This document shows positions 20,282 through 29,689 of a stretch of 61,412 nt of DNA, piece after piece. Source of the DNA: Herminiimonas sp. (GTDB lineage: Bacteria > Pseudomonadota > Gammaproteobacteria > Burkholderiales > Burkholderiaceae_D); assembly GCA_014377845.1 (NCBI GenBank), contig JACMOV010000177.1, positions 1 through 61,412 on the forward strand, written 5' to 3'. The notes under the pieces were generated by a model. It was not told the origin of the DNA and ran no database searches. It saw nothing but the letters and a program-made list of their open reading frames with translations. How positions within the stretch are numbered: the first letter of the stretch is position 1; the number at the start of each line of letters is the position of its first letter. Position numbers and translations under genes: made by a program.

Positions 20282-21820
20282 CTACAACTGCGGATTGACG
20301 CGCTCCAGTTTCGAATGCAGCTTGTTCAAGGCGGCGAGATAGGCCTTGGCCGACGCCACCACGATATCCAGATCGGACCCAACACCGTTGACGATGCGCC
20401 CCGCTTTCGACAGACGCATCGTGACTTCACCTTGCGACTCCGTCCCGGTGGTGATCGCGTTGACTGAAAACAGCAGCAATTCCGCGCCGCTCGCGACTTT
20501 CGATTCGATTGCATTGACGATCGCGTCGACTGGACCATTGCCCTCGCCGCTGCAGGTTGATTCTTTTCCATCCATCGAGAAAACCACCTTGGCGGTCGGC
20601 TTTTCGCCGGTTTCCGATTGCTGCGACAGCGACACGAACTGGTAGAACTCGTTCTGATGCGCATGCTGTTCATCCGATACCAGCGCCATGATGTCTTCAT
20701 CGAAAATATCGGACTTGCGGTCTGCCAGCTCCTTGAAGCGGGCAAAGGCAGCATTCACGTCGGCTTCCGATTCCAGCGCAATGCCGAGTTCCTCGAGGCG
20801 CTGCTTGAAGGCGTTACGGCCGGATAATTTGCCCAGCACGATCTTGTTGGCCGACCAGCCTACATCCTCCGCGCGCATGATCTCGTAGGTATCGCGCGCC
20901 TTTAATACGCCGTCCTGATGGATGCCGGATGCATGGGCAAATGCATTGGCGCCGACCACCGCCTTGTTCGGCTGTACCGCGAAGCCGGTGATCTGCGACA
21001 CCAGCTTCGAGGTCGACACGATCTGGGTAGCATCGATGGCGATATCGAGATTGAAATGGTCGCGCCGGGTCCGCAGCGCCATCACGATTTCTTCCAGCGC
21101 GGTATTCCCCGCGCGTTCGCCCAGCCCGTTGATGGTGCATTCGATCTGGCGTGCACCGCCGATCATCACGCCAGCCAGCGAATTGGCGACCGCCATGCCG
21201 AGATCGTTATGGCAGTGCACCGACCAGACCGCCTTGTCGGAGTTTGGAATCCGCTCGCGCAAGGTGCGCAACATCGTGCCGTACAGTTCTGGCACACCGT
21301 AGCCCACCGTATCGGCAAAATTGATGGTGGTGGCGCCCTCCGCAATCACCGCTTCGATCACGCGGCACAGGAAATCCATGTCGGAGCGGCTGCCATCTTC
21401 AGGACTGAATTCCACATCGTCGGTGAACTGGCGGGCGTAACGGACCGCCTGCTTGGCCTGCTCGAACACCTGATCGGGTGTCATGCGCAGTTTTTTCTCC
21501 ATGTGCAGCGCCGAGGTTGCGATGAAGGTGTGGATGCGCTTGCGCTCGGCCGGCGCGAGCGCCTCGGCCGCGCGGGCGATATCGCGGTCGTTGGCGCGCG
21601 AGAGCGAGCACACGGTCGAGTCGCGAATCACGCTGGCGATCGCCTTGATCGACTCGAAATCGCCCGGAGACGCAGCGGCGAAACCGGCTTCGATCACGTC
21701 GACCTTCATGCGCTCCAGTGCCTTTGCGATCCGCAGTTTTTCTTCACGCGTCATCGATGCACCGGGCGATTGTTCGCCGTCGCGCAAGGTGGTGTCGAAA
21801 ATGATCAATTTATCGGCCAT
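20282..21820 (-). CDS. leuA: 2-isopropylmalate synthase
   Basis: First committed enzyme of leucine synthesis, condensing acetyl-CoA with 2-ketoisovalerate. It has 512 residues from [12 protein letters not shown], chosen because AGGAG lies six bases before that ATG. The catalytic motif [16 protein letters not shown], the [14 protein letters not shown] metal-site region and the [14 protein letters not shown] region are present. The C-terminal ~120 residues form the leucine-binding regulatory domain (for example FSMDGKEST and [11 protein letters not shown]). A Leu-rich leader ORF and a promoter lie upstream (21974-22132), so attenuation-like control by leucine is likely, in addition to feedback inhibition. 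Confidence 0.97.
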   Translation of the reverse strand: MADKLIIFDTTLRDGEQSPGASMTREEKLRIAKALERMKVDVIEAGFAAASPGDFESIKAIASVIRDSTVCSLSRANDRDIARAAEALAPAERKRIHTFIATSALHMEKKLRMTPDQVFEQAKQAVRYARQFTDDVEFSPEDGSRSDMDFLCRVIEAVIAEGATTINFADTVGYGVPELYGTMLRTLRERIPNSDKAVWSVHCHNDLGMAVANSLAGVMIGGARQIECTINGLGERAGNTALEEIVMALRTRRDHFNLDIAIDATQIVSTSKLVSQITGFAVQPNKAVVGANAFAHASGIHQDGVLKARDTYEIMRAEDVGWSANKIVLGKLSGRNAFKQRLEELGIALESEADVNAAFARFKELADRKSDIFDEDIMALVSDEQHAHQNEFYQFVSLSQQSETGEKPTAKVVFSMDGKESTCSGEGNGPVDAIVNAIESKVASGAELLLFSVNAITTGTESQGEVTMRLSKAGRIVNGVGSDLDIVVASAKAYLAALNKLHSKLERVNPQL

Positions 21821-21973
21821 GCTGTTCTCCTGAAGGGGCATTGAAAATGCTGTGCATCGTTAAGAAATGCGGAGTGGAATCGGTAACGCGCGTCGCATGA
21901 TATCTCGCACCCCCTTGCTGTTACAGCAGGAGCGTAGTACCACACGACAGGAAGAGGAATGAGTGTCTGCGCG

Positions 21974-22096
21974 CTAGCGCAGCAGGGCTAGAGCGAGGTG
22001 CAACGCAAGCAGCGACGCGTGCACCGGCAACCGCGGTGCACCTGCAGGCAGGTAGCGCGAACTGGCCGATGCGAAATGGGAGGATGACGAGGTCAT
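21974..22096 (-). CDS. Candidate leuA leader peptide (40 residues, Leu-rich)
   Basis: Short ORF in the long leuA leader. It starts at ATG 22096, seven bases after a -10 box, and stops at TAG 21974. The peptide begins MTSSSSHFASASS and ends LLALHLALALLR, with seven Leu in the last 12 residues. The Leu codons there include CTT, TTG, CTC and CTA, and are not only the CTG typical of this genome. This is the pattern of a leucine-sensing leader peptide. A small hairpin overlaps its stop (CTGCGC/GCGCAG), and another 8-bp stem lies inside it (GTGCACCG/CGGTGCAC). No clear U-tract terminator was found, so the mechanism is uncertain. Confidence 0.6.
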   Translation of the reverse strand: MTSSSSHFASASSRYLPAGAPRLPVHASLLALHLALALLR

Positions 22097-22103
22097 GGGA
22101 AAA

Positions 22104-22132
22104 AGAATAAGCGGATTTCGGGAAAAGTGCAA
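22104..22132 (-). promoter_or_regulatory. sigma70-type promoter for the leader ORF and leuA
   Basis: On the minus strand TTGCAC (22132-22127) and TATTCT (22109-22104) are 17 bases apart. The predicted start of transcription falls at or next to the leader ATG (22096), so the leader ORF would be leaderless. It leaves about 275 bases of leader RNA before leuA. Confidence 0.65.
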
Positions 22133-22298
22133 CCTTTGTCGGCGACGGGCAACGTCGAAAGCGATGGCTCTACCACCGGCAGCGGCAACCGACGCATCCG
22201 CGCCGGCGGCCCGGCACGGACGGGTCGGTTTGTCCGGCCACCATTTCTGCCCCCGACGGTCAGCCCGGCCGATCGCCCGGGCCGTGCCCTACATGCTG

Positions 22299-22820
22299 TT
22301 ATGCCCGCGCCGGAATACGCAGCTTCTGCCCCGGATAGATCTGGTTGGGATCGCTCAGCATCGGCTGGTTGGCCTCGAAGATCGTGTTGTAGCGGCTGTC
22401 GTCACCATACATATCCTGCGCGATCTTCGACAGGCTGTCGCCGCTCTGCACCGTGTACCACTGCGACTCCGCGCCATCGCCGCCGCGCAGCACGAGGCCG
22501 TCATCGACGTGTTCGACGCCCTGCACGTTACCGCTGCAAAGGATCATTTTTTCGCGGGTCTGCTGATCCGGTACGGTACCGCTCAGGTAGACCCTGGCGC
22601 TCGCAGACTCGAATCGCACCGTGACGCCACTTGTCGGCAGATTCTGCGCCGCCATGTAATCGAGAATGGCGCGCTCGAGCGTCCGCTCCTTGGCACGCAG
22701 GCCTTCGTCGGCGCCATCCGGCACTGGCGTTGCGGCTGCGGTGGCCGCGGTCGTTGTCACGTCCGCACCGCCATGCAGCATCTTTTCACCCGCTTCCTTC
22801 AAAAACGATATCAAGCCCAT
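22299..22820 (-). CDS. kbp: BON-LysM domain protein, Kbp (YgaU)-like
   Basis: Small soluble protein (173 residues) resembling E. coli Kbp/YgaU, a cytoplasmic K+-binding protein. The N-terminus MGLISFLKEAGEKMLHG matches the family start. A BON domain covers ~55-115 (VRFESASARVYLSGTVPDQ) and a LysM domain ~120-172 (YTVQSGDSLSKIAQDMYGD ... IYPGQKLRIP). No signal peptide is seen. AGGAG seven bases before the ATG sets the start; the longer open frame upstream is not credible. An Ala/Thr-rich insert at ~20-40 is extra compared with E. coli. It follows pssA. Confidence 0.87.
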   Translation of the reverse strand: MGLISFLKEAGEKMLHGGADVTTTAATAAATPVPDGADEGLRAKERTLERAILDYMAAQNLPTSGVTVRFESASARVYLSGTVPDQQTREKMILCSGNVQGVEHVDDGLVLRGGDGAESQWYTVQSGDSLSKIAQDMYGDDSRYNTIFEANQPMLSDPNQIYPGQKLRIPARA

Positions 22821-22911
22821 TTTTACTCTCCTGGCTGAGGTTAAAAAACCATCATGGCACCAGGTGAGCCCACGTGCGGCCGTTGCCGCATGAGGTAAAA
22901 CAAGTCCTGCG

Positions 22912-23781
22912 CTATTTGGACTCGGAACCCTCGATTTCAGTCTGGATGATGCTGACCGGCTTGCCTTTGAAGAGACGCCAGAAGTACACACCGTAGCCCG
23001 AAAGACCATAGACGACGAACAGGATGAAGAGCACCTTCGGCGGATCGCTCGACACGGCGACGAACGCGAGCACGATCAGGAAGATCGCGATGAACGGCAC
23101 CGACTTGCGGAAATTGACCTGCTTGAAGCTGTAGAACGGTACATTCGTCACCATCGTCAGGCCGGCGAATACCGTGATCACCCAGGAGGCCCAGCGCAAG
23201 TCGGTACCCTCGAAGCGCAGGTCATCCATGAGATAGATGAAGCCCGCCACCAGTGCCGCCGAGGCCGGGCTCGGCAAGCCCTGAAAATAGCGTTTGTCGA
23301 CCACTTCGATGTTGGTATTGAAGCGCGCCAGCCGCAGTGCCGCGCCGGCGCAGTAGACGAATGCCGCCAGCCAGCCGAGCTTGCCGAGCCCCCGCAGCGA
23401 CCAGGCGTACATCACGAGCGCCGGCGCCACGCCGAATGACACCATGTCCGACAGGCTGTCGTACTGGGCGCCGAACTCGCTCTGGGTATTGGTCAGCCGG
23501 GCCACGCGGCCATCGATCCCGTCCAGCACCATCGCAGCGAAAATCGCGATCGCGGCCTGATCGAACTTCAGGTTCATCGCCATCACGATGGCATAGAAAC
23601 CGCAGAACAGCGCGGCCGTCGTGAAGGCGTTCGGCAGCAGGTAGATGCCGCGCCGACGCAAACTTGGACGCACGACCTCGCCGTCATCTAGATGCGGATG
23701 ATGCAAGGTCTGCTTGTTGCCGCGCAGCGTTTTGGAAAAACCGAACCTGCGCTTGCCCTTGCGGCGATTGAAAGTGGCCAA
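22912..23781 (-). CDS. pssA: CDP-diacylglycerol-serine O-phosphatidyltransferase
   Basis: Membrane enzyme that makes phosphatidylserine, the precursor of phosphatidylethanolamine. It belongs to the CDP-alcohol phosphatidyltransferase superfamily. The catalytic motif D-G-x2-A-R-x8-G-x3-D-x3-D is intact (DGIDGRVARLTN then GAQYDSLSD, residues about 90-115). It has 289 residues with several hydrophobic helices and a basic N-terminus. The reading frame begins at TTG 23781 with GGAG five bases upstream; no ATG is available in a sensible position. The decarboxylase gene psd, often its neighbour in Burkholderiales, is not in this window. Confidence 0.94.
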   Translation of the reverse strand: MATFNRRKGKRRFGFSKTLRGNKQTLHHPHLDDGEVVRPSLRRRGIYLLPNAFTTAALFCGFYAIVMAMNLKFDQAAIAIFAAMVLDGIDGRVARLTNTQSEFGAQYDSLSDMVSFGVAPALVMYAWSLRGLGKLGWLAAFVYCAGAALRLARFNTNIEVVDKRYFQGLPSPASAALVAGFIYLMDDLRFEGTDLRWASWVITVFAGLTMVTNVPFYSFKQVNFRKSVPFIAIFLIVLAFVAVSSDPPKVLFILFVVYGLSGYGVYFWRLFKGKPVSIIQTEIEGSESK

Positions 23782-23921
23782 TGAAGCTCCGTCGAAAGTG
23801 ATGCAACTGGCGTCTGGCAGCGATCGAGCATGCCGCGATTGCAGGAAAGGCGCCCTTGCCAGGGCGACGTCATTCTAGTCGAGCGTTCCGCAAATGTAAC
23901 GCGCTACATGCAGCAGGGTAA

Positions 23922-24125
23922 TTATTTGGAGGCGTCGTCGATCTTGCGGCGCTGGTCGATATCTGCCTGCAGCAGGACCCCCTCAACCGCTTTTGCCTTG
24001 TCCATGGTTTCGCGCTGCGTCTTGAGCACATCTGGCGGCGGATTGGGCTTGCAGCCGGCGAACGCACCGAGGCCTGCACCAATACTGATCGTCAGGATGC
24101 ATCTGCCGATTACGGAAAACCACAT
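23922..24125 (-). CDS. Small predicted lipoprotein (67 residues)
   Basis: Short gene with an excellent AGGAGG Shine-Dalgarno about six bases before ATG 24125. The N-terminus (VIGRCILTISIGAGLGAFAGC) is a signal peptide with a lipobox, Cys at about residue 25. The mature peptide is charged and probably helical (PDVLKTQRETMDKAKAVEG...). It follows the SIMPL-domain gene by 18 bases and is likely co-transcribed. No family was recognised. Confidence 0.75.
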   Translation of the reverse strand: MWFSVIGRCILTISIGAGLGAFAGCKPNPPPDVLKTQRETMDKAKAVEGVLLQADIDQRRKIDDASK

Positions 24126-24143
24126 CTCAATCCTCCTGTATTT

Positions 24144-24893
24144 TTATTTGAACCGGACTTTTGCAACAAGCCGCATCGGCAGCGTGGTTTCACCCGGCTC
24201 GAAGCTCGGTTCTTCGATGACAGATGGCTCGGCAACGGCGCCGCGCATGCTCATTTTTGCAAGCGACGACACGAGTGCCTGCGCCTCCGAGGACGCGCCA
24301 TCAAAGTCGATGTTCTCGATATACGCATCCGACACCTTGCGTCCCATTGCCCGCGCGATCGAGGCAATGCGTTCGGTCAGGTTCTGGTAGGTCGCGGCGA
24401 TACGCTTGTCATCCAGACGTCGGGCCGAGGCGTCCGAGAGGCCGAAGTTCAGGCCATTGACGGCAAGCGTACGCTGGGTCGAGGCAACCACCTTCGGCAA
24501 CGCCTGCAGGTTGGTCGTCGTCACGTCGAGGTACTGACCCACGCGCCACGACACGATCTGCCGGGTGCGCTGATTTTTTGGAAGCGGCTCCTCGGCATAC
24601 ACAGGATAGGTGTAGTACCCATGCGACTTCAGTATTGCCTGCGGATCCTCCCGCCGGACCAGGTCGATGCCCTGCTTCATCTTCAGATTGACACGCGATG
24701 CGGCCTGCGCCTTTTCCTTGTCCTGCTCCTCGGCCATGAGGACCAGGTGCGCCTCGTCGTTTGCCTGCCGGACTTCCGATGTCGCCGGGACCGCGACCAG
24801 CGTTCCGGTAGCAGCCGGCGGCGACTGTGCCAGGGCGGCAGTGCATACCAATCCCACCAGCAATAAAAAAGCGCGGTTGATGAAAATACTCAT
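24144..24893 (-). CDS. SIMPL domain (DUF541) periplasmic protein
   Basis: Predicted exported protein of 249 residues from ATG 24893 (MSIFINRAFLLLVGLVCTAALAQ, a signal peptide cleaved after ALAQ). The mature region matches the SIMPL/DUF541 family in layout: an N-terminal strand with EVRQANDEAHLVLMAEEQDKEKAQA, a central VGQYLDVTTTNLQALPKVV region, and a C-terminal strand TLPMRLVAKVRF. Function in the family is poorly known; some members are linked to outer-membrane or stress functions. It lies between the ilvBHC terminator and pssA, a slot where psd is often found. Confidence 0.82.
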   Translation of the reverse strand: MSIFINRAFLLLVGLVCTAALAQSPPAATGTLVAVPATSEVRQANDEAHLVLMAEEQDKEKAQAASRVNLKMKQGIDLVRREDPQAILKSHGYYTYPVYAEEPLPKNQRTRQIVSWRVGQYLDVTTTNLQALPKVVASTQRTLAVNGLNFGLSDASARRLDDKRIAATYQNLTERIASIARAMGRKVSDAYIENIDFDGASSEAQALVSSLAKMSMRGAVAEPSVIEEPSFEPGETTLPMRLVAKVRFK

Positions 24894-24985
24894 AGGATCG
24901 ATCCGGTAGCTGAAAACCCGAGTGTAACGCCGCTGTGGGAGATTCGTGAATTCTCCGCGCCGCACCCGCCGTCGACACGAGCATG

Positions 24986-25014
24986 AAAAAAGCGGCGCTC
25001 GCGCACCGCTTTCG
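24986..25014 (-). terminator. Rho-independent terminator after ilvC
   Basis: On the minus strand GCGGTGC and GCGCCGC pair (one G-U) around a GCGA tetraloop, flanked by AAA/TTT pairs and followed by a run of six T. It separates ilvBHC from the SIMPL-pssA genes. The rest of the 24894-25207 gap shows no gene. Confidence 0.85.
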
Positions 25015-25207
25015 TGACGTCCTGACGCCGGTTCGGCCGGGTGACTTACAAGAAGCTATTTCGACTGGCAAGATCGATGCGGCAGGACGCTTTGCGCGTA
25101 TCTCTGCGTCGTGGCTCCTTGCCATGGCCCGCCATGTCGCGTCGCCACGCCTTGGTCTCCGCACAAATCACGCCTGCCACAGCGACCCTGCAAGCCGAAA
25201 CAGGTTC

Positions 25208-26236
<1,029 letters not shown>

Positions 26237-26329
26237 TTAATTGTAAGTATGGTTTCGCGTATCGCGTCGACGATCGATTCAGATACGCGTTGCAGATGCT
26301 GGCTGGTGATTCACGGAGCGCGTCCCGCG

Positions 26330-26821
26330 CTATACCTTCAGGATTCGCTCACCCCGGCCGATGCCGGAGCCACCGGTACGAACGGTTTCGAGAATCGAGG
26401 CACGATCGATGGAGTCGATGAAGGCATCGAGCTTGACCTTGTTGCCGGTCAGTTCGATCGTGTAGGTTTTTTCGGTGACGTCGATGATGCGTCCGCGGAA
26501 GATATCCGCCGTCCGCTTCATCTCTTCACGCTCCTTGCCGACCGCGCGCACCTTGATGAGCATGAGTTCGCGCTCGATATGCGCGCCCTCGGTCAGGTCG
26601 ACCACCTTGACGACTTCGATCAGGCGGTTCAGGTGCTTGGTGATCTGTTCGATCACGTCGTCGGAGCCATTGGTGACGATCGTCATGCGTGACAGCGTCG
26701 GATCTTCGGTCGGTGCCACGGTCAGGGTTTCGATGTTATAGCCACGCGCCGAAAACAGACCGACCACGCGCGACAGTGCACCCGCTTCGTTTTCCAGCAA
26801 TACCGAGACGATATGTCGCAT
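26330..26821 (-). CDS. ilvH: Acetolactate synthase small (regulatory) subunit
   Basis: Regulatory subunit that binds valine and activates the catalytic subunit; 163 residues. The N-terminal ACT domain is clear (MRHIVSVLLENEAGALSRVVGLFSARGYNIETLTV, in part SVLLENEAGALSRVVGLF). The second half is the small-subunit C-terminal domain. Only two bases separate it from the ilvB stop, so the two subunits are made together. Confidence 0.96.
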   Translation of the reverse strand: MRHIVSVLLENEAGALSRVVGLFSARGYNIETLTVAPTEDPTLSRMTIVTNGSDDVIEQITKHLNRLIEVVKVVDLTEGAHIERELMLIKVRAVGKEREEMKRTADIFRGRIIDVTEKTYTIELTGNKVKLDAFIDSIDRASILETVRTGGSGIGRGERILKV

Positions 26822-26823
26822 GA

Positions 26824-28605
26824 TCAGAGGTCCTCCGAGCCGAGCAGCATTTCAGTCAGGCCCTTGCCGGCCTTGACCATCGGCCAGACGTTCTCGCTCT
26901 GATCCGTGATGAAATTCATGAACACCAGCCGGTCCTTCATGTCGAAGGCTTCCTTCAACGCACCATCGACGTCGGCTGGATTCTCGATCTTCATGCCGAC
27001 ATGGCCGAAGGACTCGGCCAGCATCGTGAAGTCGGGCAGTGAATCCATGTACGACTCGGAATAGCGCGAACCGTAATCGATCTGCTGCCACTGTCGGACC
27101 ATGCCGAGAAAGCGGTTGTTGAGCAGGATGATCTTCGGCGTCAGGTGGTACTGCTTGCACGTAGCGAGTTCCTGGATGCACATCTGGATCGAGGCTTCGC
27201 CGGTGATGCAGGCGACGGTCGCGCCGGGGTTTGCCATCTGCACGCCCATTGCATACGGCAGGCCGACACCCATCGTGCCGAGGCCACCGGAATTGATCCA
27301 GCGGCGCGGCTTGTCGAAGCCGTAATACTGCGCCGCCCACATCTGGTGCTGGCCGACGTCGGAGGTAACGAAGGCATCGCCGCCGGTGACTTCCCATACT
27401 TTCTGCACCACGGATTGTGGCTTGATGACGAGGTCCGAGGTCGCGAATTTCAGGCAGTCCTTGCCGCGCCACTCGTTGATCTGCTTCCACCAGGCAGACA
27501 GGTTTGCCGGACTGGGTTTGGTCTCCGCCGCATCGAGCTGCGACAGCAATTCGACCAGCACGTCCTTGACGTTGCCCACGATCGGGATGTCGACCTTGAC
27601 CCGCTTGGAAATCGACGATGGGTCGATGTCAATGTGAATGATCTTGCGCGGCACCGACGAGAAATGCTTCGGGTTGCCGATCACGCGGTCGTCGAAGCGC
27701 GCGCCGATGGCGATCAGCACGTCGCAGTGCTGCATCGCCATGTTCGCTTCATAGGTGCCGTGCATGCCCGGCATGCCAACGAACTTGTCGCTCGACGATT
27801 TGTAGGCGCCCAGGCCCATCAGGGTATTGGTCACCGGGAAACCGAGCGTGTCGACCAGCTTGTTCAACTCCGGGGACGCGTTGGCGAGGATCACGCCACC
27901 ACCGGTGTAGATCATCGGCCGCTCGGCGCCCAGCAGCAATTGCACCGCCTTGCGGATCTGGCCGGAATGCCCCTTGTCGACCGGCTTGTAGGAACGCATC
28001 TCGATCTCTTTCGGATACGAGTAGGCACACTTGTGCATCGAGATATCCTTCGGGATATCGACCAGCACCGGGCCCGGCCGGCCAGTGGTGGCAATGTAAA
28101 AGGCCTTCTTGATCGTCAGCGCAAGGTCCTTGACATCCTTGACCAGGAAGTTGTGCTTGACGCACGGACGCGTGATGCCGACGGTGTCGCATTCCTGGAA
28201 CGCGTCCTGGCCGATCGCATGCGACGGTACCTGACCGGAAATGATCACCATCGGAATGGAGTCCATGTACGCGGTTGCCAGGCCGGTGACGGCATTCGTC
28301 ACGCCCGGGCCGGAAGTCACCAGCGCGATGCCGACCTTGTTGGAGCTACGGGAATACGCGTCCGCTGCATGGATGGCCGCCTGTTCATGGCGTACCAGGA
28401 TATGCTGGAACTTGTCCTGATTGAAGATCGCGTCGTAAATGTAGAGAACCGCACCGCCGGGATAACCGAACACGTGTTCCACGCCTTCTTCGGCGAGGCA
28501 GCGCACCAGAATTTCGGCGCCGGTGATTTCCGCATTGGCTGCGGACGGTGAAGCGGGTGGAGCGTGTGCTGCGGATGAAGCATGTGCTGCATTGGGGGCA
28601 ACCAT
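26824..28605 (-). CDS. ilvB: Acetolactate synthase large (catalytic) subunit
   Basis: Thiamine-diphosphate and FAD-dependent enzyme of valine/leucine/isoleucine synthesis, 593 residues. The N-terminal ThDP-Glu region (FGYPGGAVLYIYDAI, LVRHEQAAIHAADAY) and the C-terminal GDG-type motif (ITGEASIQMCIQELAT, with GEA for GDG) are seen. The first ~25 residues are an Ala/Pro/His-rich extension. ATG 28605 has AAGGA nine bases upstream, so the extension is probably real. It could be called ilvI or ilvB. A likely promoter and a hairpin lie 240-350 bases upstream. Confidence 0.95.
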   Translation of the reverse strand: MVAPNAAHASSAAHAPPASPSAANAEITGAEILVRCLAEEGVEHVFGYPGGAVLYIYDAIFNQDKFQHILVRHEQAAIHAADAYSRSSNKVGIALVTSGPGVTNAVTGLATAYMDSIPMVIISGQVPSHAIGQDAFQECDTVGITRPCVKHNFLVKDVKDLALTIKKAFYIATTGRPGPVLVDIPKDISMHKCAYSYPKEIEMRSYKPVDKGHSGQIRKAVQLLLGAERPMIYTGGGVILANASPELNKLVDTLGFPVTNTLMGLGAYKSSSDKFVGMPGMHGTYEANMAMQHCDVLIAIGARFDDRVIGNPKHFSSVPRKIIHIDIDPSSISKRVKVDIPIVGNVKDVLVELLSQLDAAETKPSPANLSAWWKQINEWRGKDCLKFATSDLVIKPQSVVQKVWEVTGGDAFVTSDVGQHQMWAAQYYGFDKPRRWINSGGLGTMGVGLPYAMGVQMANPGATVACITGEASIQMCIQELATCKQYHLTPKIILLNNRFLGMVRQWQQIDYGSRYSESYMDSLPDFTMLAESFGHVGMKIENPADVDGALKEAFDMKDRLVFMNFITDQSENVWPMVKAGKGLTEMLLGSEDL

Positions 28606-28827
28606 GATGCGTTCCTTTCAAGGTCCATTGGAAATTGATCGGATGCTCATTCCTGGCGAAATCGCCGTGTGCGACAGTTGTTGGCGTCCCTTTTTCGTGC
28701 GGTCACGTCACCTCGTTGCACATCCATGGATGGGGTTCAGGGCGGCGCTAAACGCGACTCGTTCGGCCAGAAACACTGGGGCAGCACGCCCGATTCCTCG
28801 CGCTTGTGGCACGGGTCAGAGCAAACA

Positions 28828-28845
28828 GCTTTACATTGTAAAAGC
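28828..28845. promoter_or_regulatory. Palindrome TTTACA-T-TGTAAA upstream of ilvB
   Basis: A perfect 13-bp odd palindrome (28830-28842), flanked by GC on the left and AGC on the right, lies in the ilvB leader region. It also contains a TACAAT hexamer on the minus strand. It may be an operator or part of a second promoter; no regulator can be named. Confidence 0.45.
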
Positions 28846-28848
28846 GCG

Positions 28849-28889
28849 CCCCGTCGGCTTCCGGCATTCTGCGCCGCATCCGACGGGAC
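28849..28889 (-). other. Hairpin in the ilvB leader
   Basis: CCCGTCGG and CCGACGGG form a perfect 8-bp stem over a 22-base GC-rich loop. On the minus strand it is followed by GCGCGCTTTTAC. It lies in the ~310-base leader between the proposed promoter and ilvB, so it could act as an attenuator or an RNA structure. No leader peptide rich in Ile, Val or Leu was found there. Confidence 0.45.
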
Positions 28890-28923
28890 CATTGTTTTCC
28901 AGCGCTGTGGCGCGGAACCCATT

Positions 28924-28952
28924 ACGTTAATGCGTCGCACCAATCCGGTCAA
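28924..28952 (-). promoter_or_regulatory. Possible promoter for ilvB-ilvH-ilvC
   Basis: On the minus strand TTGACC (28952-28947) and TAACGT (28929-28924) are 17 bases apart. The -35 is good and the -10 weak. It predicts a leader of about 310 bases. The whole 28606-29119 gap otherwise holds only the palindrome, the hairpin and the upstream region of the divergent sigma-factor gene. Confidence 0.45.
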
Positions 28953-29119
28953 GTCATATCGGGCGAAATCCGTTTGAAATCAACGATTTTCGGTGGCGGA
29001 TACGCACAGTCGTGCGCTTATTTGCTAGTATGCCGACAGTTTCAAACGGCAAACATCGCGCGCCTGCCGACGTTCCCATTACACACGTTCCCATAACGTC
29101 GCACCCAGAGCAGCAACGC

Positions 29120-29689
29120 ATGGCCACCGAAAAAGAGCTTTCCGACTTCCTCGAAAACGTCGAGCGACGCGCCTTCAAGCAGGCGGCCTATGCGGTCCGC
29201 AAGGACGAATCCGCGCTCGACATCGTGCAGGATGCGATGATCAAGCTGGCTGACAAATACGGTGACAAACCGGCGGCCGAGCTGCCCATGCTGTTCCAGC
29301 GAATCCTCCAGAACACGATCCACGATTACTTTCGTCGCGAAAAAGTCCGCAATACCTGGGTCAGCCTCTTTTCCAGCCTCGCGGGAAACCGTGCCGACGG
29401 CGAGGATTTCGATATACTAGAAACGTACGAGTCCGAAGGCGGCAGCGAGTCTTCGGAATCGAGTGCGGACAAGGTCGAACGGGACCAAATGCTGGCCGCC
29501 ATCGACGCCGAGGTACAAAAACTACCGACGCGTCAACGGGAAGCGTTTCTCATGCGTTACTGGCAGGATATGGATGTGGCTGAAACAGCCGCTGCGATGG
29601 GATGTTCCGAGGGAAGCGTGAAAACGCATTGTTCTCGCGCAACACACTCCCTGGCCACTGCCCTGCGAGCCAAAGGAATCACGCTATGA
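29120..29689 (+). CDS. RNA polymerase sigma factor, ECF-like (sigma-70 family)
   Basis: Alternative sigma factor of 189 residues from ATG 29120 (MATEKELSDFL). Region 2 is visible at ~15-80 (ALDIVQDAMIKLADKYGDK, then LFQRILQNTIHDYFRREKVRNTW). Region 4 lies at ~135-180 (LPTRQREAFLMRYWQDMDVAETAAAMGCSEGSVKTH, quoted in part as QDMDVAETAAAMGCSEGSVK), a helix-turn-helix for the -35 element. A long acidic, Ser-rich linker (~85-125) joins them. There is no sigma-1.1 or sigma-3 region. Its stop overlaps the next gene as ATGA. An upstream open frame reaches 29012, but ATG 29030 falls inside a possible -10 box, so the internal start is preferred. Confidence 0.9.
   Translation: MATEKELSDFLENVERRAFKQAAYAVRKDESALDIVQDAMIKLADKYGDKPAAELPMLFQRILQNTIHDYFRREKVRNTWVSLFSSLAGNRADGEDFDILETYESEGGSESSESSADKVERDQMLAAIDAEVQKLPTRQREAFLMRYWQDMDVAETAAAMGCSEGSVKTHCSRATHSLATALRAKGITL

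Noticed and set aside
28606-28923. An Ile/Val/Leu-rich leader peptide upstream of ilvB
   Set aside because: All short ORFs on the minus strand were read; none has a run of branched-chain codons.
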